64,000 bases of DNA, taken from contig BSDZ01000015.1 in assembly GCA_030268105.1 (NCBI GenBank), forward strand, positions 3,916,617 through 3,980,616, given 5' to 3'. The first letter of the stretch is position 1; the number at the start of each line of letters is the position of its first letter. A model generated the notes under the pieces. It was not told the origin of the DNA and searched no databases. It saw nothing but the letters and a program-made list of their open reading frames with translations. The stretch comes from Volvox africanus (Eukaryota > Chlorophyta > Chlorophyceae > Chlamydomonadales > Volvocaceae). This document shows, piece by piece, positions 33,133 through 48,700 of the stretch. The position numbers and the translations under genes are program-made.

Positions 33133-36100
33133 CGCACGACCCCGTACCACACACGACACGACACACAGCTCCACATACCGCATACGAGCACGCACACAAC
33201 ACAGGGCACGAACCACACGACCCCGCACCACACACGACACACAGCTCCACACACCACATACGAAAACACACACGACACAGGGCACGAATCGCACGACCCC
33301 GCACCACACACGACACGACACACAGCTCCACATACCGCATACGACAACGCACACAACACAGGGCACGAACCACACGACCCTGCACCACACACGACACACA
33401 GCTCCACACACCACATACGAAAACACACACGACACAGGGCACGAATCGCACGACCCCGCACCACACACGACACGACACACAGCTCCACATACCGCATACG
33501 ACAACGCACACAACACAGGGCACGAACCACACGACCCCGTACCACACACGACACACAGCTCCACACACCACATACGACAACGCACACGACACAGGGCACG
33601 AATCGCACGACCCCGTACCACACACGACACGACACACAGCTCCACATACCGCATACGACAATGCACACAACACCGGGCACGAATCGCACGACCCCGCACC
33701 ACACACGATACACGGTTCCACACACCAGATACGAAAACACACAGGACACAGGGCACGAACCAAAAGGCCCCGCACCACACGCGACACACAGCTCCACACA
33801 CCTCATACGACAATGCACACGACACAGGGCACGAACCACACGACCCCACACCACACACGACACACAGCTCCACACACCACATACGAAAACACACACGACA
33901 CAGGGCACGAATCGCACGACCCCGTACCACACACGACACGACACACAGCTCCACATACCGCATACGACAACGCACACAACACAGGGCACGAACCACACGA
34001 CCCCGTACCACACATGACACACAGCTCCACACACCACATACGAAAACACACACGACACAGGGCACGAATCGCACGACCCCGTACCACACACGACACGACA
34101 CACAGCTCCACATACCGCATACGACAACGCACACAACACAGGGCACGAACCACACGACCCCGTACCACACACGACACACAGCTCCACACACCACATACGA
34201 CAACGCACACGACACAGGGCACGAATCGCACGACCCCGTACCACACACGACACGACACACAGCTCCACATACCGCATACGACAATGCACACAACACAGGG
34301 CACGAATCGCACGACCCCGCACCACACACGATACACGGTTCCACACACCAGATACGAAAACACACAGGACACAGGGCACGAACCAAAAGGCCCCGCACCA
34401 CACGCGACACACAGCTCCACACACCGCATACGACAACGCACACGACACAGGGCACGAACCACACGACCCCGCACCACACACGACACACAGCTCCACACAC
34501 CACATACGAAAACACACACGACACAGGGCACGAATCGCACGACCCTGTACCACACACGACACGACACACAGCTCCACATACCGCATACGACAATGCACAC
34601 AACACAGGGCACGAATCGCACGACCCCGCACCACACACGATACACGGTTCCACACACCAGATACGAAAACACACAGGACACAGGGCACGAACCAAAAGGC
34701 CCCGCACCACACGCGACACACAGCTCCACACACCGCATACGACAACGCACACAACACAGGGCACGAACCACACGACCCCACACCACACACGACACACAGC
34801 TCCACACACCACATACGAAAACACACACGACACAGGGCACGAATCGCACGACCCCGTACCACACACGACACGACACACAGCTCCACATACCGCATACGAC
34901 AACGCACACAACACAGGGCACGAACCACACGACCCCGTACCACACATGACACACAGCTCCACACACCACATACGAAAACACACACGACACAGGGCACGAA
35001 TCGCACGACCCCGTACCACACACGACACGTCACACAGCTCCACATACCGCATACGACAACGCACACAACACAGGGCACGAACCACACGACCCCGTACCAC
35101 ACACGACACACAGCTCCACACACCACATACGACAACGCACACGACACAGGGCACGAATCGCACGACCCCGTACCACACACGACACGACACACAGCTCCAC
35201 ATACCGCATACGACAATGCACACAACACAGGGCACGAATCGCACGACCCCGCACCACACACGATACACGGTTCCACACACCAGATACGAAAACACACAGG
35301 ACACAGGGCACGAACCAAAAGGCCCCGCACCACACGCGACACACAGCTCCACACACCGCATACGACAACGCACACGACACAGGGCACGAACCACACGACC
35401 CCGCACCACACACGACACACAGCTCCACACACCACATACGAAAACACACACGACACAGGGCACGAATCGCACGACCCTGTACCACACACGACACGACACA
35501 CAGCTCCACATACCGCATACGACAACGCACACAACACAGGGCACGAACCACACGACCCCGTACCACACACGACACACAGCTCCACACACCACATACGACA
35601 ACGCACACGACACAGGGCACGAATCGCACGACCCCGTACCACACACGACACGACACACAGCTCCACATACCGCATACGACAACGCACACAACACAGGGCA
35701 CGAACCACACGACCCCGTACCACACACGACACACAGCTCCACACACCACATACGACAACGCACACGACACAGGGCACGAATCGCACGACCCCGTACCACA
35801 CACGACACGACACACAGCTCCACATACCGCATACGACAACGCACACAACACAGGGCACGAACCACACGACCCCGTACCACACACGACACACAGCTCCACA
35901 CACCACATACGACAACGCACACGACACAGGGCACGAATCGCACGACCCCGTACCATACACGACACGACACACAGCTCCACATACGGCATACGACAATGCA
36001 CACAACACAGGGCACGAATCGCACGACCCCGCACCACACACGACACACGGTTCCACACACCAGATACGAAAACACACAGGACACAGGGCACGAACCAAAA

Positions 36101-39100
36101 GGCCCCGCACCACACGCGACACACAGCTCCACACACCGCATACGACAACGCACACGACACAGGGCACGAACCACACGACCCCGCACCACACACGACACAC
36201 AGCTCCACACACCACATACGAAAACACACACGACACAGGGCACGAATCGCACGACCCTGTACCACACACGACACGACACACAGCTCCACATACCGCATAC
36301 GACAACGCACACAACACAGGGCACGAACCACACGACCCCGTACCACACACGACACACAGCTCCACACACCACATACGACAACGCACACGACACAGGGCAC
36401 GAATCGCACGACCCCGTACCACACACGACACGACACACAGCTCCACATACCGCATACGACAACGCACACAACACAGGGCACGAACCACACGACCCCGTAC
36501 CACACACGACACACAGCTCCACACACCACATACGACAACGCACACGACACAGGGCACGAATCGCACGACCCCGTACCACACACGACACGACACACAGCTC
36601 CACATACCGCATACGACAATGCACACGACACAGGGCACGAACCACACGACCCCGTACCACACACGACACACAGCTCCACACACCACATACGACAACGCAC
36701 ACGACACAGGGCACGAACCACACGACCCCGTACCACACACGACACGACACACAGCTCCACATACCGCATACGACAACGCACACAACACAGGGCACGAACC
36801 ACACGACCCGGCACCACACACGACACACAGCTCCACACACCACATACGACAACGCACACGACACAGGGCACGAATCGCACGACCCCGTACCACACACGAC
36901 ACGACACACAGCTCCACATACCGCATACGACAACGCACACAACACAGGGCACGAACCACACGACCCCGTACCACACACGACACACAGCTCCACACACCAC
37001 ATACGACAACGCACACGACACAGGGCACGAATCGCACGACCCCGTACCATACACGACACGACACACAGCTCCACATACGGCATACGACAATGCACACAAC
37101 ACAGGGCACGAATCGCACGACCCCGCACCACACACGACACACGGTTCCACACACCAGATACGAAAACACACAGGACACAGGGCACGAACCAAAAGGCCCC
37201 GCACCACACGCGACACACAGCTCCACACACCGCATACGACAACGCACACGACACAGGGCACGAACCACACGACCCCGCACCACACACGACACACAGCTCC
37301 ACACACCACATACGAAAACACACACGACACAGGGCACGAATCGCACGACCCTGTACCACACACGACACGACACACAGCTCCACATACCGCATACGACAAC
37401 GCACACAACACAGGGCACGAACCACACGACCCCGTACCACACACGACACACAGCTCCACACACCACATACGACAACGCACACGACACAGGGCACGAATCG
37501 CACGACCCCGTACCACACACGACACGACACACAGCTCCACATACCGCATACGACAACGCACACAACACAGGGCACGAACCACACGACCCCGTACCACACA
37601 CGACACACAGCTCCACACACCACATACGACAACGCACACGACACAGGGCACGAATCGCACGACCCCGTACCACACACGACACGACACACAGCTCCACATA
37701 CCGCATACGACAATGCACACGACACAGGGCACGAACCACACGACCCCGTACCACACACGACACACAGCTCCACACACCACATACGACAACGCACACGACA
37801 CAGGGCACGAACCACACGACCCCGTACCACACACGACACGACACACAGCTCCACATACCGCATACGACAACGCACACAACACAGGGCACGAACCACACGA
37901 CCCGGCACCACACACGACACACAGCTCCACACACCACATACGACAACGCACACGACACAGGGCACGAATCGCACGACCCCGTACCACACACGACACGACA
38001 CACAGCTCCACATACCGCATACGACAACGCACACAACACAGGGCACGAACCACACGACCCCGTACCACACACGACACACAGCTCCACACACCACATACGA
38101 CAACGCACACGACACAGGGCACGAATCGCACGACCCCGTACCATACACGACACGACACACAGCTCCACATACGGCATACGACAATGCACACAACACAGGG
38201 CACGAATCGCACGACCCCGCACCACACACGACACACGGTTCCACACACCAGATACGAAAACACACAGGACACAGGGCACGAACCAAAAGGCCCCGCACCA
38301 CACGCGACACACAGCTCCACACACCGCATACGACAACGCACACGACACAGGGCACGAACCACACGACCCCGCACCACACACGACACACAGCTCCACACAC
38401 CACATACGAAAACACACACGACACAGGGCACGAATCGCACGACCCTGTACCACACACGACACGACACACAGCTCCACATACCGCATACGACAACGCACAC
38501 AACACAGGGCACGAACCACACGACCCCGTACCACACACGACACACAGCTCCACACACCACATACGACAACGCACACGACACAGGGCACGAATCGCACGAC
38601 CCCGTACCACACACGACACGACACACAGCTCCACATACCGCATACGACAACGCACACAACACAGGGCACGAACCACACGACCCCGTACCACACACGACAC
38701 ACAGCTCCACACACCACATACGACAACGCACACGACACAGGGCACGAATCGCACGACCCCGTACCACACACGACACGACACACAGCTCCACATACCGCAT
38801 ACGACAATGCACACGACACAGGGCACGAACCACACGACCCCGTACCACACACGACACACAGCTCCACACACCACATACGACAACGCACACGACACAGGGC
38901 ACGAACCACACGACCCCGTACCACACACGACACGACACACAGCTCCACATACCGCATACGACAACGCACACAACACAGGGCACGAACCACACGACCCGGC
39001 ACCACACACGACACACAGCTCCACACACCACATACGACAACGCACACGACACAGGGCACGAATCGCACGACCCCGTACCACACACGACACGACACACAGC

Positions 39101-42100
39101 TCCACATACCGCATACGACAACGCACACAACACAGGGCACGAACCACACGACCCCGTACCACACACGACACACAGCTCCACACACCACATACGACAACGC
39201 ACACGACACAGGGCACGAATCGCACGACCCCGTACCATACACGACACGACACACAGCTCCACATACGGCATACGACAATGCACACAACACAGGGCACGAA
39301 TCGCACGACCCCGCACCACACACGACACACGGTTCCACACACCAGATACGAAAACACACAGGACACAGGGCACGAACCAAAAGGCCCCGCACCACACGCG
39401 ACACACAGCTCCACACACCGCATACGACAACGCACACGACACAGGGCACGAACCACACGACCCCGCACCACACACGACACACAGCTCCACACACCACATA
39501 CGAAAACACACACGACACAGGGCACGAATCGCACGACCCTGTACCACACACGACACGACACACAGCTCCACATACCGCATACGACAACGCACACAACACA
39601 GGGCACGAACCACACGACCCCGTACCACACACGACACACAGCTCCACACACCACATACGACAACGCACACGACACAGGGCACGAATCGCACGACCCCGTA
39701 CCACACACGACACGACACACAGCTCCACATACCGCATACGACAACGCACACAACACAGGGCACGAACCACACGACCCCGTACCACACACGACACACAGCT
39801 CCACACACCACATACGACAACGCACACGACACAGGGCACGAACCACACGACCCCGTACCACACACGACACGACACACAGCTCCACATACCGCATACGACA
39901 ACGCACACAACACAGGGCACGAACCACACGACCCGGCACCACACACGACACACAGCTCCACACACCACATACGACAACGCACACGACACAGGGCACGAAT
40001 CGCACGACCCCGTACCACACACGACACGACACACAGCTCCACATACCGCATACGACAACGCACACAACACAGGGCACGAACCACACGACCCCGTACCACA
40101 CACGACACACAGCTCCACACACCACATACGACAACGCACACGACACAGGGCACGAATCGCACGACCCCGTACCATACACGACACGACACACAGCTCCACA
40201 TACGGCATACGACAATGCACACAACACAGGGCACGAATCGCACGACCCCGCACCACACACGACACACGGTTCCACACACCAGATACGAAAACACACAGGA
40301 CACAGGGCACGAACCAAAAGGCCCCGCACCACACGCGACACACAGCTCCACACACCGCATACGACAACGCACACGACACAGGGCACGAACCACACGACCC
40401 CGCACCACACACGACACACAGCTCCACACACCACATACGAAAACACACACGACACAGGGCACGAATCGCACGACCCTGTACCACACACGACACGACACAC
40501 AGCTCCACATACCGCATACGACAACGCACACAACACAGGGCACGAACCACACGACCCCGTACCACACACGACACACAGCTCCACACACCACATACGACAA
40601 CGCACACGACACAGGGCACGAATCGCACGACCCCGTACCACACACGACACGACACACAGCTCCACATACCGCATACGACAACGCACACAACACAGGGCAC
40701 GAACCACACGACCCCGTACCACACACGACACACAGCTCCACACACCACATACGACAACGCACACGACACAGGGCACGAATCGCACGACCCCGTACCACAC
40801 ACGACACGACACACAGCTCCACATACCGCATACGACAATGCACACGACACAGGGCACGAACCACACGACCCCGTACCACACACGACACACAGCTCCACAC
40901 ACCACATACGACAACGCACACGACACAGGGCACGAACCACACGACCCCGTACCACACACGACACGACACACAGCTCCACATACCGCATACGACAACGCAC
41001 ACAACACAGGGCACGAACCACACGACCCGGCACCACACACGACACACAGCTCCACACACCACATACGACAACGCACACGACACAGGGCACGAATCGCACG
41101 ACCCCGTACCACACACGACACGACACACAGCTCCACATACCGCATACGACAACGCACACAACACAGGGCACGAACCACACGACCCCGTACCACACACGAC
41201 ACACAGCTCCACACACCACATACGACAACGCACACGACACAGGGCACGAATCGCACGACCCCGTACCATACACGACACGACACACAGCTCCACATACGGC
41301 ATACGACAATGCACACAACACAGGGCACGAATCGCACGACCCCGCACCACACACGACACACGGTTCCACACACCAGATACGAAAACAAACAGGACACAGG
41401 GCACGAACCAAAAGGCCCCGCACCACACGCGACACACAGCTCCACACACCGCATACGACAACGCACACGACACAGGGCACGAACCACACGACCCCGCACC
41501 ACACACGACACACAGCTCCACACACCACATACGAAAACACACACGACACAGGGCACGAATCGCACGACCCCGTACCACACACGACACGACACACAGCTCC
41601 ACATACCGCATACGACAACGCACACAACACAGGGCACGAACCACACGACCCCGTACCACACACGACACACAGCTCCACACACCACATACGACAACGCACA
41701 CGACACAGGGCACGAATCGCACGACCCCGTACCACACACGACACGACACACAGCTCCACATACCGCATACGACAACGCACACAACACAGGGCACGAACCA
41801 CACGACCCCGTACCACACACGACACACAGCTCCACACACCACATACGACAACGCACACAACACAGGGCACGAATCGCACGACCCCGCACCACACACGACA
41901 CACGGTTCCACACACCAGATACGAAAACACACAGGACACAGGGCACGAACCAAAAGGCCCCGCACCACACGCGACACACAGCTCCACACACCGCATACGA
42001 CAACGCACACGACACAGGGCACGAACCACACGACCCCGCACCACACACGACACACAGCTCCACACACCACATACGAAAACACACACGACACAGGGCACGA

Positions 42101-42701
42101 ATCGCACGACCCCGTACCACACACGACACGACACACAGCTCCACATACCGCATACGACAACGCACACAACACAGGGCACGAACCACACGACCCCGTACCA
42201 CACACGACACACAGCTCCACACACCACATACGACAACGCACACGACACAGGGCACGAACCACACGACCCCGTACCACACATCAAACACAGCTCCACATAC
42301 CGCATACGACCACGCACACAACACAGGGCACGAACCACACGACCCCGCACCACACACGACACACAGCTCCACACACCACATACGAAAACACACACGACAC
42401 AGGGCACGAACCACACGACCCCGTATCACACACGACACGACACACAGCTCCACACACCTCATACGAAAACACACACGACACAGGGCAAGAATCGCACGAC
42501 CCCGTACCACACACGACACGACACACAGCTCCACACACCACATACGAAAACACACACGACACAGGGCACGAATCGCACGACCCCGTACCACACACGACAC
42601 ACAGCTCCACATGCCGCATACGACAACGCACACAACAAGGGGCACGAATCAGATGAACCGGCACCACACACGACACACAGCTACACACACCACATATACG
42701 A
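33128..42701. repeat. Satellite 1, main array (76/81-bp monomers, higher-order repeats)
   Basis: About 120 monomers. Two lengths occur: 81 and 76 bp (for example CAGCTCC at 36357, 36438 and 36514), differing by five bases (an extra CGACA-type step). They mostly alternate to give 157-bp dimers. A marker monomer with CAAAAGGCCCC recurs at 33761, 34384, 34693, 35316, 36096, 37190, 38284, 39378, 40315, 41409 and 41951. Its spacing is 1,094 bp four times and otherwise 309, 542, 623, 780 or 937 bp, all sums of 76 and 81. The plus strand is A/C-rich with very little T. The last monomers (after about 42600) are degenerate, as at an array edge. Confidence 0.96.
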
Positions 42702-42763
42702 TAACACAGAACACATACCTTATTGCATTAGAGTCGCTGTCTGTGGTGTTGTCGGTGGCATAC
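42702..42763. other. Junction between satellites 1 and 2
   Basis: About 60 bp that belong to neither repeat: decayed satellite 1 sequence (CATATACGATAACACAG), then a short unique piece, then the T-run that starts satellite 2. Confidence 0.7.
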
Positions 42764-45700
42764 ATTTTTTTGAGACTATAACACGCTCAGAGCGCTCACA
42801 AGGGCTGAGCCAATGTGTGAGAATCCGTACCACACCTATAAACCCCTTGCATACGATTGCCAACAAGAACCACGAAACAATAATATTGATAATGATCTGT
42901 ATTGCCTAAGGACACGAATGATGATTTTTTTGAGACTATAACACGCTCAGAGCGCTCACAAGGGCTGGGCCAATGTGTGGGAATCCATACCACACCTATA
43001 AACCCCTTGCATACGATTGCCAACAAGAACCACGAAACAATAATATTAATAATTATCTGTATTGCCTAAGGACACGAATGATGATTTTTTTGAGACTATA
43101 ACACGCTCAGAGCGCTCACAAGGGCTGGGCCAATGTGTGAGAATCCGTACCACACCTATAAACCCCTTGCATACGATTGCCAACAAGAACCACGAAACAA
43201 TAATATTGATAATGATCTGTATTGCCTAAGGACACGAATGATGATTTTTTTGAGACTATAACACGCTCAGAGCGCTCACAAGGGCTGAGCCAATGTGTGA
43301 GAATCCGTACCACACCTATAAACCCCTTGCATACGATTGCCAACAAGAACCACGAAACAATAATATTGATAATGATCTGTATTGCCTAAGGACACGAATG
43401 ATGATTTTTTTGAGACTATAACACGCTCAGAGCGCTCACAAGGGCTGAGCCAATGTGTGAGAATCCGTACCACACCTATAAACCCCTTGCATACGATTGC
43501 CAACAAGAACCACGAAACAATAATATTGATAATGATCTGTATTGCCTAAGGACACGAATGATGATTGTTTTGAGACTATAACACGCTCAGAGCGCTCACA
43601 AGGGCTGAGCCAATGTGTGAGAATCCGTACCACACCTATAAACCCCTTGCATACGATTGCCAACAAGAACCACGAAACAATAATATTGATAATTATCTGT
43701 ATTGCCTAAGGACACGAATGATGATTTTTTGAGACTATAACACGCTCAGAGCGCTCACAAGGGCTGGGCCAATGTGTGAGAATCCGTACCACACCTATAA
43801 ACCCCTTGCATACGATTGCCAACAAGAACCACGAAACAATAATATTGATAATGATCTGTATTGCCTAAGGACACGAATGATGATTTTTTTGAGACTATAA
43901 CACGCTCAGAGCGCTCACAAGGGCTGAGCCAATGTGTGAGAATCCGTACCACACCTATAAACCCCTTGCATACGATTGCCAACAAGAACCACGAAACAAT
44001 AATATTGATAATGATCTGTATTGCCTAAGGACACGAATGATGATTTTTTTGAGACTATAACACGCTCAGAGCGCTCACAAGGGCTGAGCCAATGTGTGAG
44101 AATCCGTACCACACCTATAAACCCCTTGCATACGATTGCCAACAAGAACCACGAAACAATAATATTGATAATGATCTGTATTGCCTAAGGACACGAATGA
44201 TGATTGTTTTGAGACTATAACACGCTCAGAGCGCTCACAAGGGCTGAGCCAATGTGTGAGAATCCGTACCACACCTATAAACCCCTTGCATACGATTGCC
44301 AACAAGAACCACGAAACAATAATATTGATAATGATCTGTATTGCCTAAGGACACGAATGATGATTGTTTTGAGACTATAACACGCTCAGAGCGCTCACAA
44401 GGGCTGGGCCAATGTGTGAGAATCCGTACCACACCTATAAACCCCTTGCATACGATTGCCAACAAGAACCACGAAACAATAATATTGATAATGATCTGTA
44501 TTGCCTAAGGACACGAATGATGATTTTTTTGAGACTATAACACGCTCAGAGCGCTCACAAGGGCTGAGCCAATGTGTGAGAATCCATACCACACCTATAA
44601 ACCCCTTGCATACGATTGCCAACAAGAACCACGAAACAATAATATTGATAATGATCTGTATTGCCTAAGGACACGAATGATGATTTTTTTGAGACTATAA
44701 CACGCTCAGAGCGCTCACAAGGGCTGAGCCAATGTGTGAGAATCCGTACCACACCTATAAACCCCTTGCATACGATTGCCAACAAGAACCACGAAACAAT
44801 AATATTGAAAATTATCTGTATTGCCTAAGGACACGAATGATGATTTTTTTGAGACTATAACACGCTCAGAGCGCTCACAAGGGCTGAGCCAATGTGTGAG
44901 AATCCGTACCACACCTATAAACCCCTTGCATACGATTGCCAACAAGAACCACGAAACAATAATATTGATAATGATCTGTATTGCCTAAGGACACGAATGA
45001 TGATTTTTTTGAGACTATAACACGCTCAGAGCGCTCACAAGGGCTGGGCCAATGTGTGGGAATCCATACCACACCTATAAACCCCTTGCATACGATTGCC
45101 AACAAGAACCACGAAACAATAATATTGATAATGATCTGTATTGCCTAAGGACACGAATGATGATTTTTTTGAGACTATAACACGCTCAGAGCGCTCACAA
45201 GGGCTGGGCCAATGTGTGAGAATCCGTACCACACCTATAAACCCCTTGCATACGATTGCCAACAAGAACCACGAAACAATAATATTGATAATGATCTGTA
45301 TTGCCTAAGGACACGAATGATGATTGTTTTGAGACTATAACACGCTCAGAGCGCTCACAAGGGCTGGGCCAATGTGTGAGAATCCGTACCACACCTATAA
45401 ACCCCTTGCATACGATTGCCAACAAGAACCACGAAACAATAATATTGAAAATTATCTGTATTGCCTAAGGACACGAATGATGATTTTTTTGAGACTATAA
45501 CACGCTCAGAGCGCTCACAAGGGCTGAGCCAATGTGTGAGAATCCGTACCACACCTATAAACCCCTTGCATACGATTGCCAACAAGAACCACGAAACAAT
45601 AATATTGATAATGATCTGTATTGCCTAAGGACACGAATGATGATTTTTTTGAGACTATAACACGCTCAGAGCGCTCACAAGGGCTGAGCCAATGTGTGAG

Positions 45701-48700
45701 AATCCGTACCACACCTATAAACCCCTTGCATACGATTGCCAACAAGAACCACGAAACAATAATATTGATAATGATCTGTATTGCCTAAGGACACGAATGA
45801 TGATTTTTTTGAGACTATAACACGCTCAGAGCGCTCACAAGGGCTGAGCCAATGTGTGAGAATCCGTACCACACCTATAAACCCCTTGCATACGATTGCC
45901 AACAAGAACCACGAAACAATAATATTGATAATGATCTGTATTGCCTAAGGACACGAATGATGATTTTTTTGAGACTATAACACGCTCAGAGCGCTCACAA
46001 GGGCTGGGCCAATGTGTGGGAATCCGTACCACACCTATAAACCCCTTGCATACGATTGCCAACAAGAACCACGAAACAATAATATTGATAATGATCTGTA
46101 TTGCCTAAGGACACGAATGATGTTTTGTTTGAGACTATAACACGCTCAGAGCGCTCACAAGGGCTGGGCCAATGTGTGAGAATCCGTACCACACCTATAA
46201 ACCCCTTGCATACGATTGCCAACAAGAACCACGAAACAATAATATTGATAATGATCTGTATTGCCTAAGGACACGAATGATGATTTTTTTGAGACTATAA
46301 CACGCTCAGAGCGCTCACAAGGGCTGGGCCAATGTGTGAGAATCCGTACCACACCTATAAACCCCTTGCATACGATTGCCAACAAGAACCACGAAACAAT
46401 AATATTGATAATGATCTGTATTGCCTAAGGACACGAATGATGATTTTTTTGAGACTATAACACGCTCAGAGCGCTCACAAGGGCTGAGCCAATGTGTGGG
46501 AATCCATACCACACCTATAAACCCCTTGCATACGATTGCCAACAAGAACCACGAAACAATAATATTAATAATGATCTGTATTGCCTAAGGACACGAATGA
46601 TGATTGTTTTGAGACTATAACACGCTCAGAGCGCTCACAAGGGCTGGGCCAATGTGTGGGAATCCATACCACACCTATAAACCCCTTGCATACGATTGCC
46701 AACAAGAACCACGAAACAATAATATTGATAATGATCTGTATTGCCTAAGGACACGAATGATGATTTTTTTGAGACTATAACACGCTCAGAGCGCTCACAA
46801 GGGCTGGGCCAATGTGTGAGAATCCGTACCACACCTATAAACCCCTTGCATACGATTGCCAACAAGAACCACGAAACAATAATATTGATAATGATCTGTA
46901 TTGCCTAAGGACACGAATGATGATTGTTTTGAGACTATAACACGCTCAGAGCGCTCACAAGGGCTGGGCCAATGTGTGAGAATCCGTACCACACCTATAA
47001 ACCCCTTGCATACGATTGCCAACAAGAACCACGAAACAATAATATTGAAAATTATCTGTATTGCCTAAGGACACGAATGATGATTTTTTTGAGACTATAA
47101 CACGCTCAGAGCGCTCACAAGGGCTGAGCCAATGTGTGAGAATCCGTACCACACCTATAAACCCCTTGCATACGATTGCCAACAAGAACCACGAAACAAT
47201 AATATTGATAATGATCTGTATTGCCTAAGGACACGAATGATGATTTTTTTGAGACTATAACACGCTCAGAGCGCTCACAAGGGCTGAGCCAATGTGTGGG
47301 AATCCATACCACACCTATAAACCCCTTGCATACGATTGCCAACAAGAACCACGAAACAATAATATTGATAATGATCTGTATTGCCTAAGGACACGAATGA
47401 TGATTGTTTTGAGACTATAACACGCTCAGAGCGCTCACAAGGGCTGGGCCAATGTGTGAGAATCCGTACCACACCTATAAACCCCTTGCATACGATTGCC
47501 AACAAGAACCACGAAACAATAATATTGATAATGATCTGTATTGCCTAAGGACACGAATGATGATTTTTTTGAGACTATAACACGCTCAGAGCGCTCACAA
47601 GGGCTGAGCCAATGTGTGAGAATCCGTACCACACCTATAAACCCCTTGCATACGATTGCCAACAAGAACCACGAAACAATAATATTGATAATGATCTGTA
47701 TTGCCTAAGGACACGAATGATGATTTTTTTGAGACTATAACACGCTCAGAGCGCTCACAAGGGCTGGGCCAATGTGTGAGAATCCGTACCACACCTATAA
47801 ACCCCTTGCATACGATTGCCAACAAGAACCACGAAACAATAATATTGATAATTATCTGTATGGCCTAAGGACACGAATGATGATTTTTTTGAGACTATAA
47901 CACGCTCAGAGCGCTCACAAGGGCTGGGCCAATGTGTGAGAATCCGTACCACACCTATAAACCCCTTGCATACGATTGCCAACAAGAACCACGAAACAAT
48001 AATATTGATAATGATCTGTATTGCCTAAGGACACGAATGATGATTTTTTTGAGACTATAACACGCTCAGAGCGCTCACAAAATCTGAGCCAATGTGTGGG
48101 AATCCATACCACACCTATAAACCCCTTGCATACGATTGCCAACAAGAACCACGAAACAATAATATTAATAATGATCTGTATTGCCTAAGGACACGAATGA
48201 TGATTTTTTTGAGACTATAACACGCTCAGAGCGCTCACAAGGGCTGAGCCAATGTGTGAGAATCCGTACCACACCTATAAACCCCTTGCATACGATTGCC
48301 AACAAGAACCACGAAACAATAATATTGATAATGATCTGTATTGCCTAAGGACACGAATGATGATTTTTTTGAGACTATAACACGCTCAGAGCGCTCACAA
48401 GGGCTGGGCCAATGTGTGAGAATCCGTACCACACCTATAAACCCCTTGCATACGATTGCCAACAAGAACCACGAAACAATAATATTGATAATGATCTGTA
48501 TTGCCTAAGGACACGAATGATGATTTTTTTGAGACTATAACACGCTCAGAGCGCTCACAAGGGCTGAGCCAATGTGTGAGAATCCGTACCACACCTATAA
48601 ACCCCTTGCATACGATTGCCAACAAGAACCACGAAACAATAATATTGATAATGATCTGTATTGCCTAAGGACACGAATGATGATTTTTTTGAGACTATAA

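Noticed and set aside
33008..42781. Open frame of 3,257 codons on the plus strand (and similar ones on the minus strand)
   Set aside because: It is the translation of satellite 1. All six frames are open, the unit length is not a multiple of three, and the start lies in the LTR. No gene evidence.
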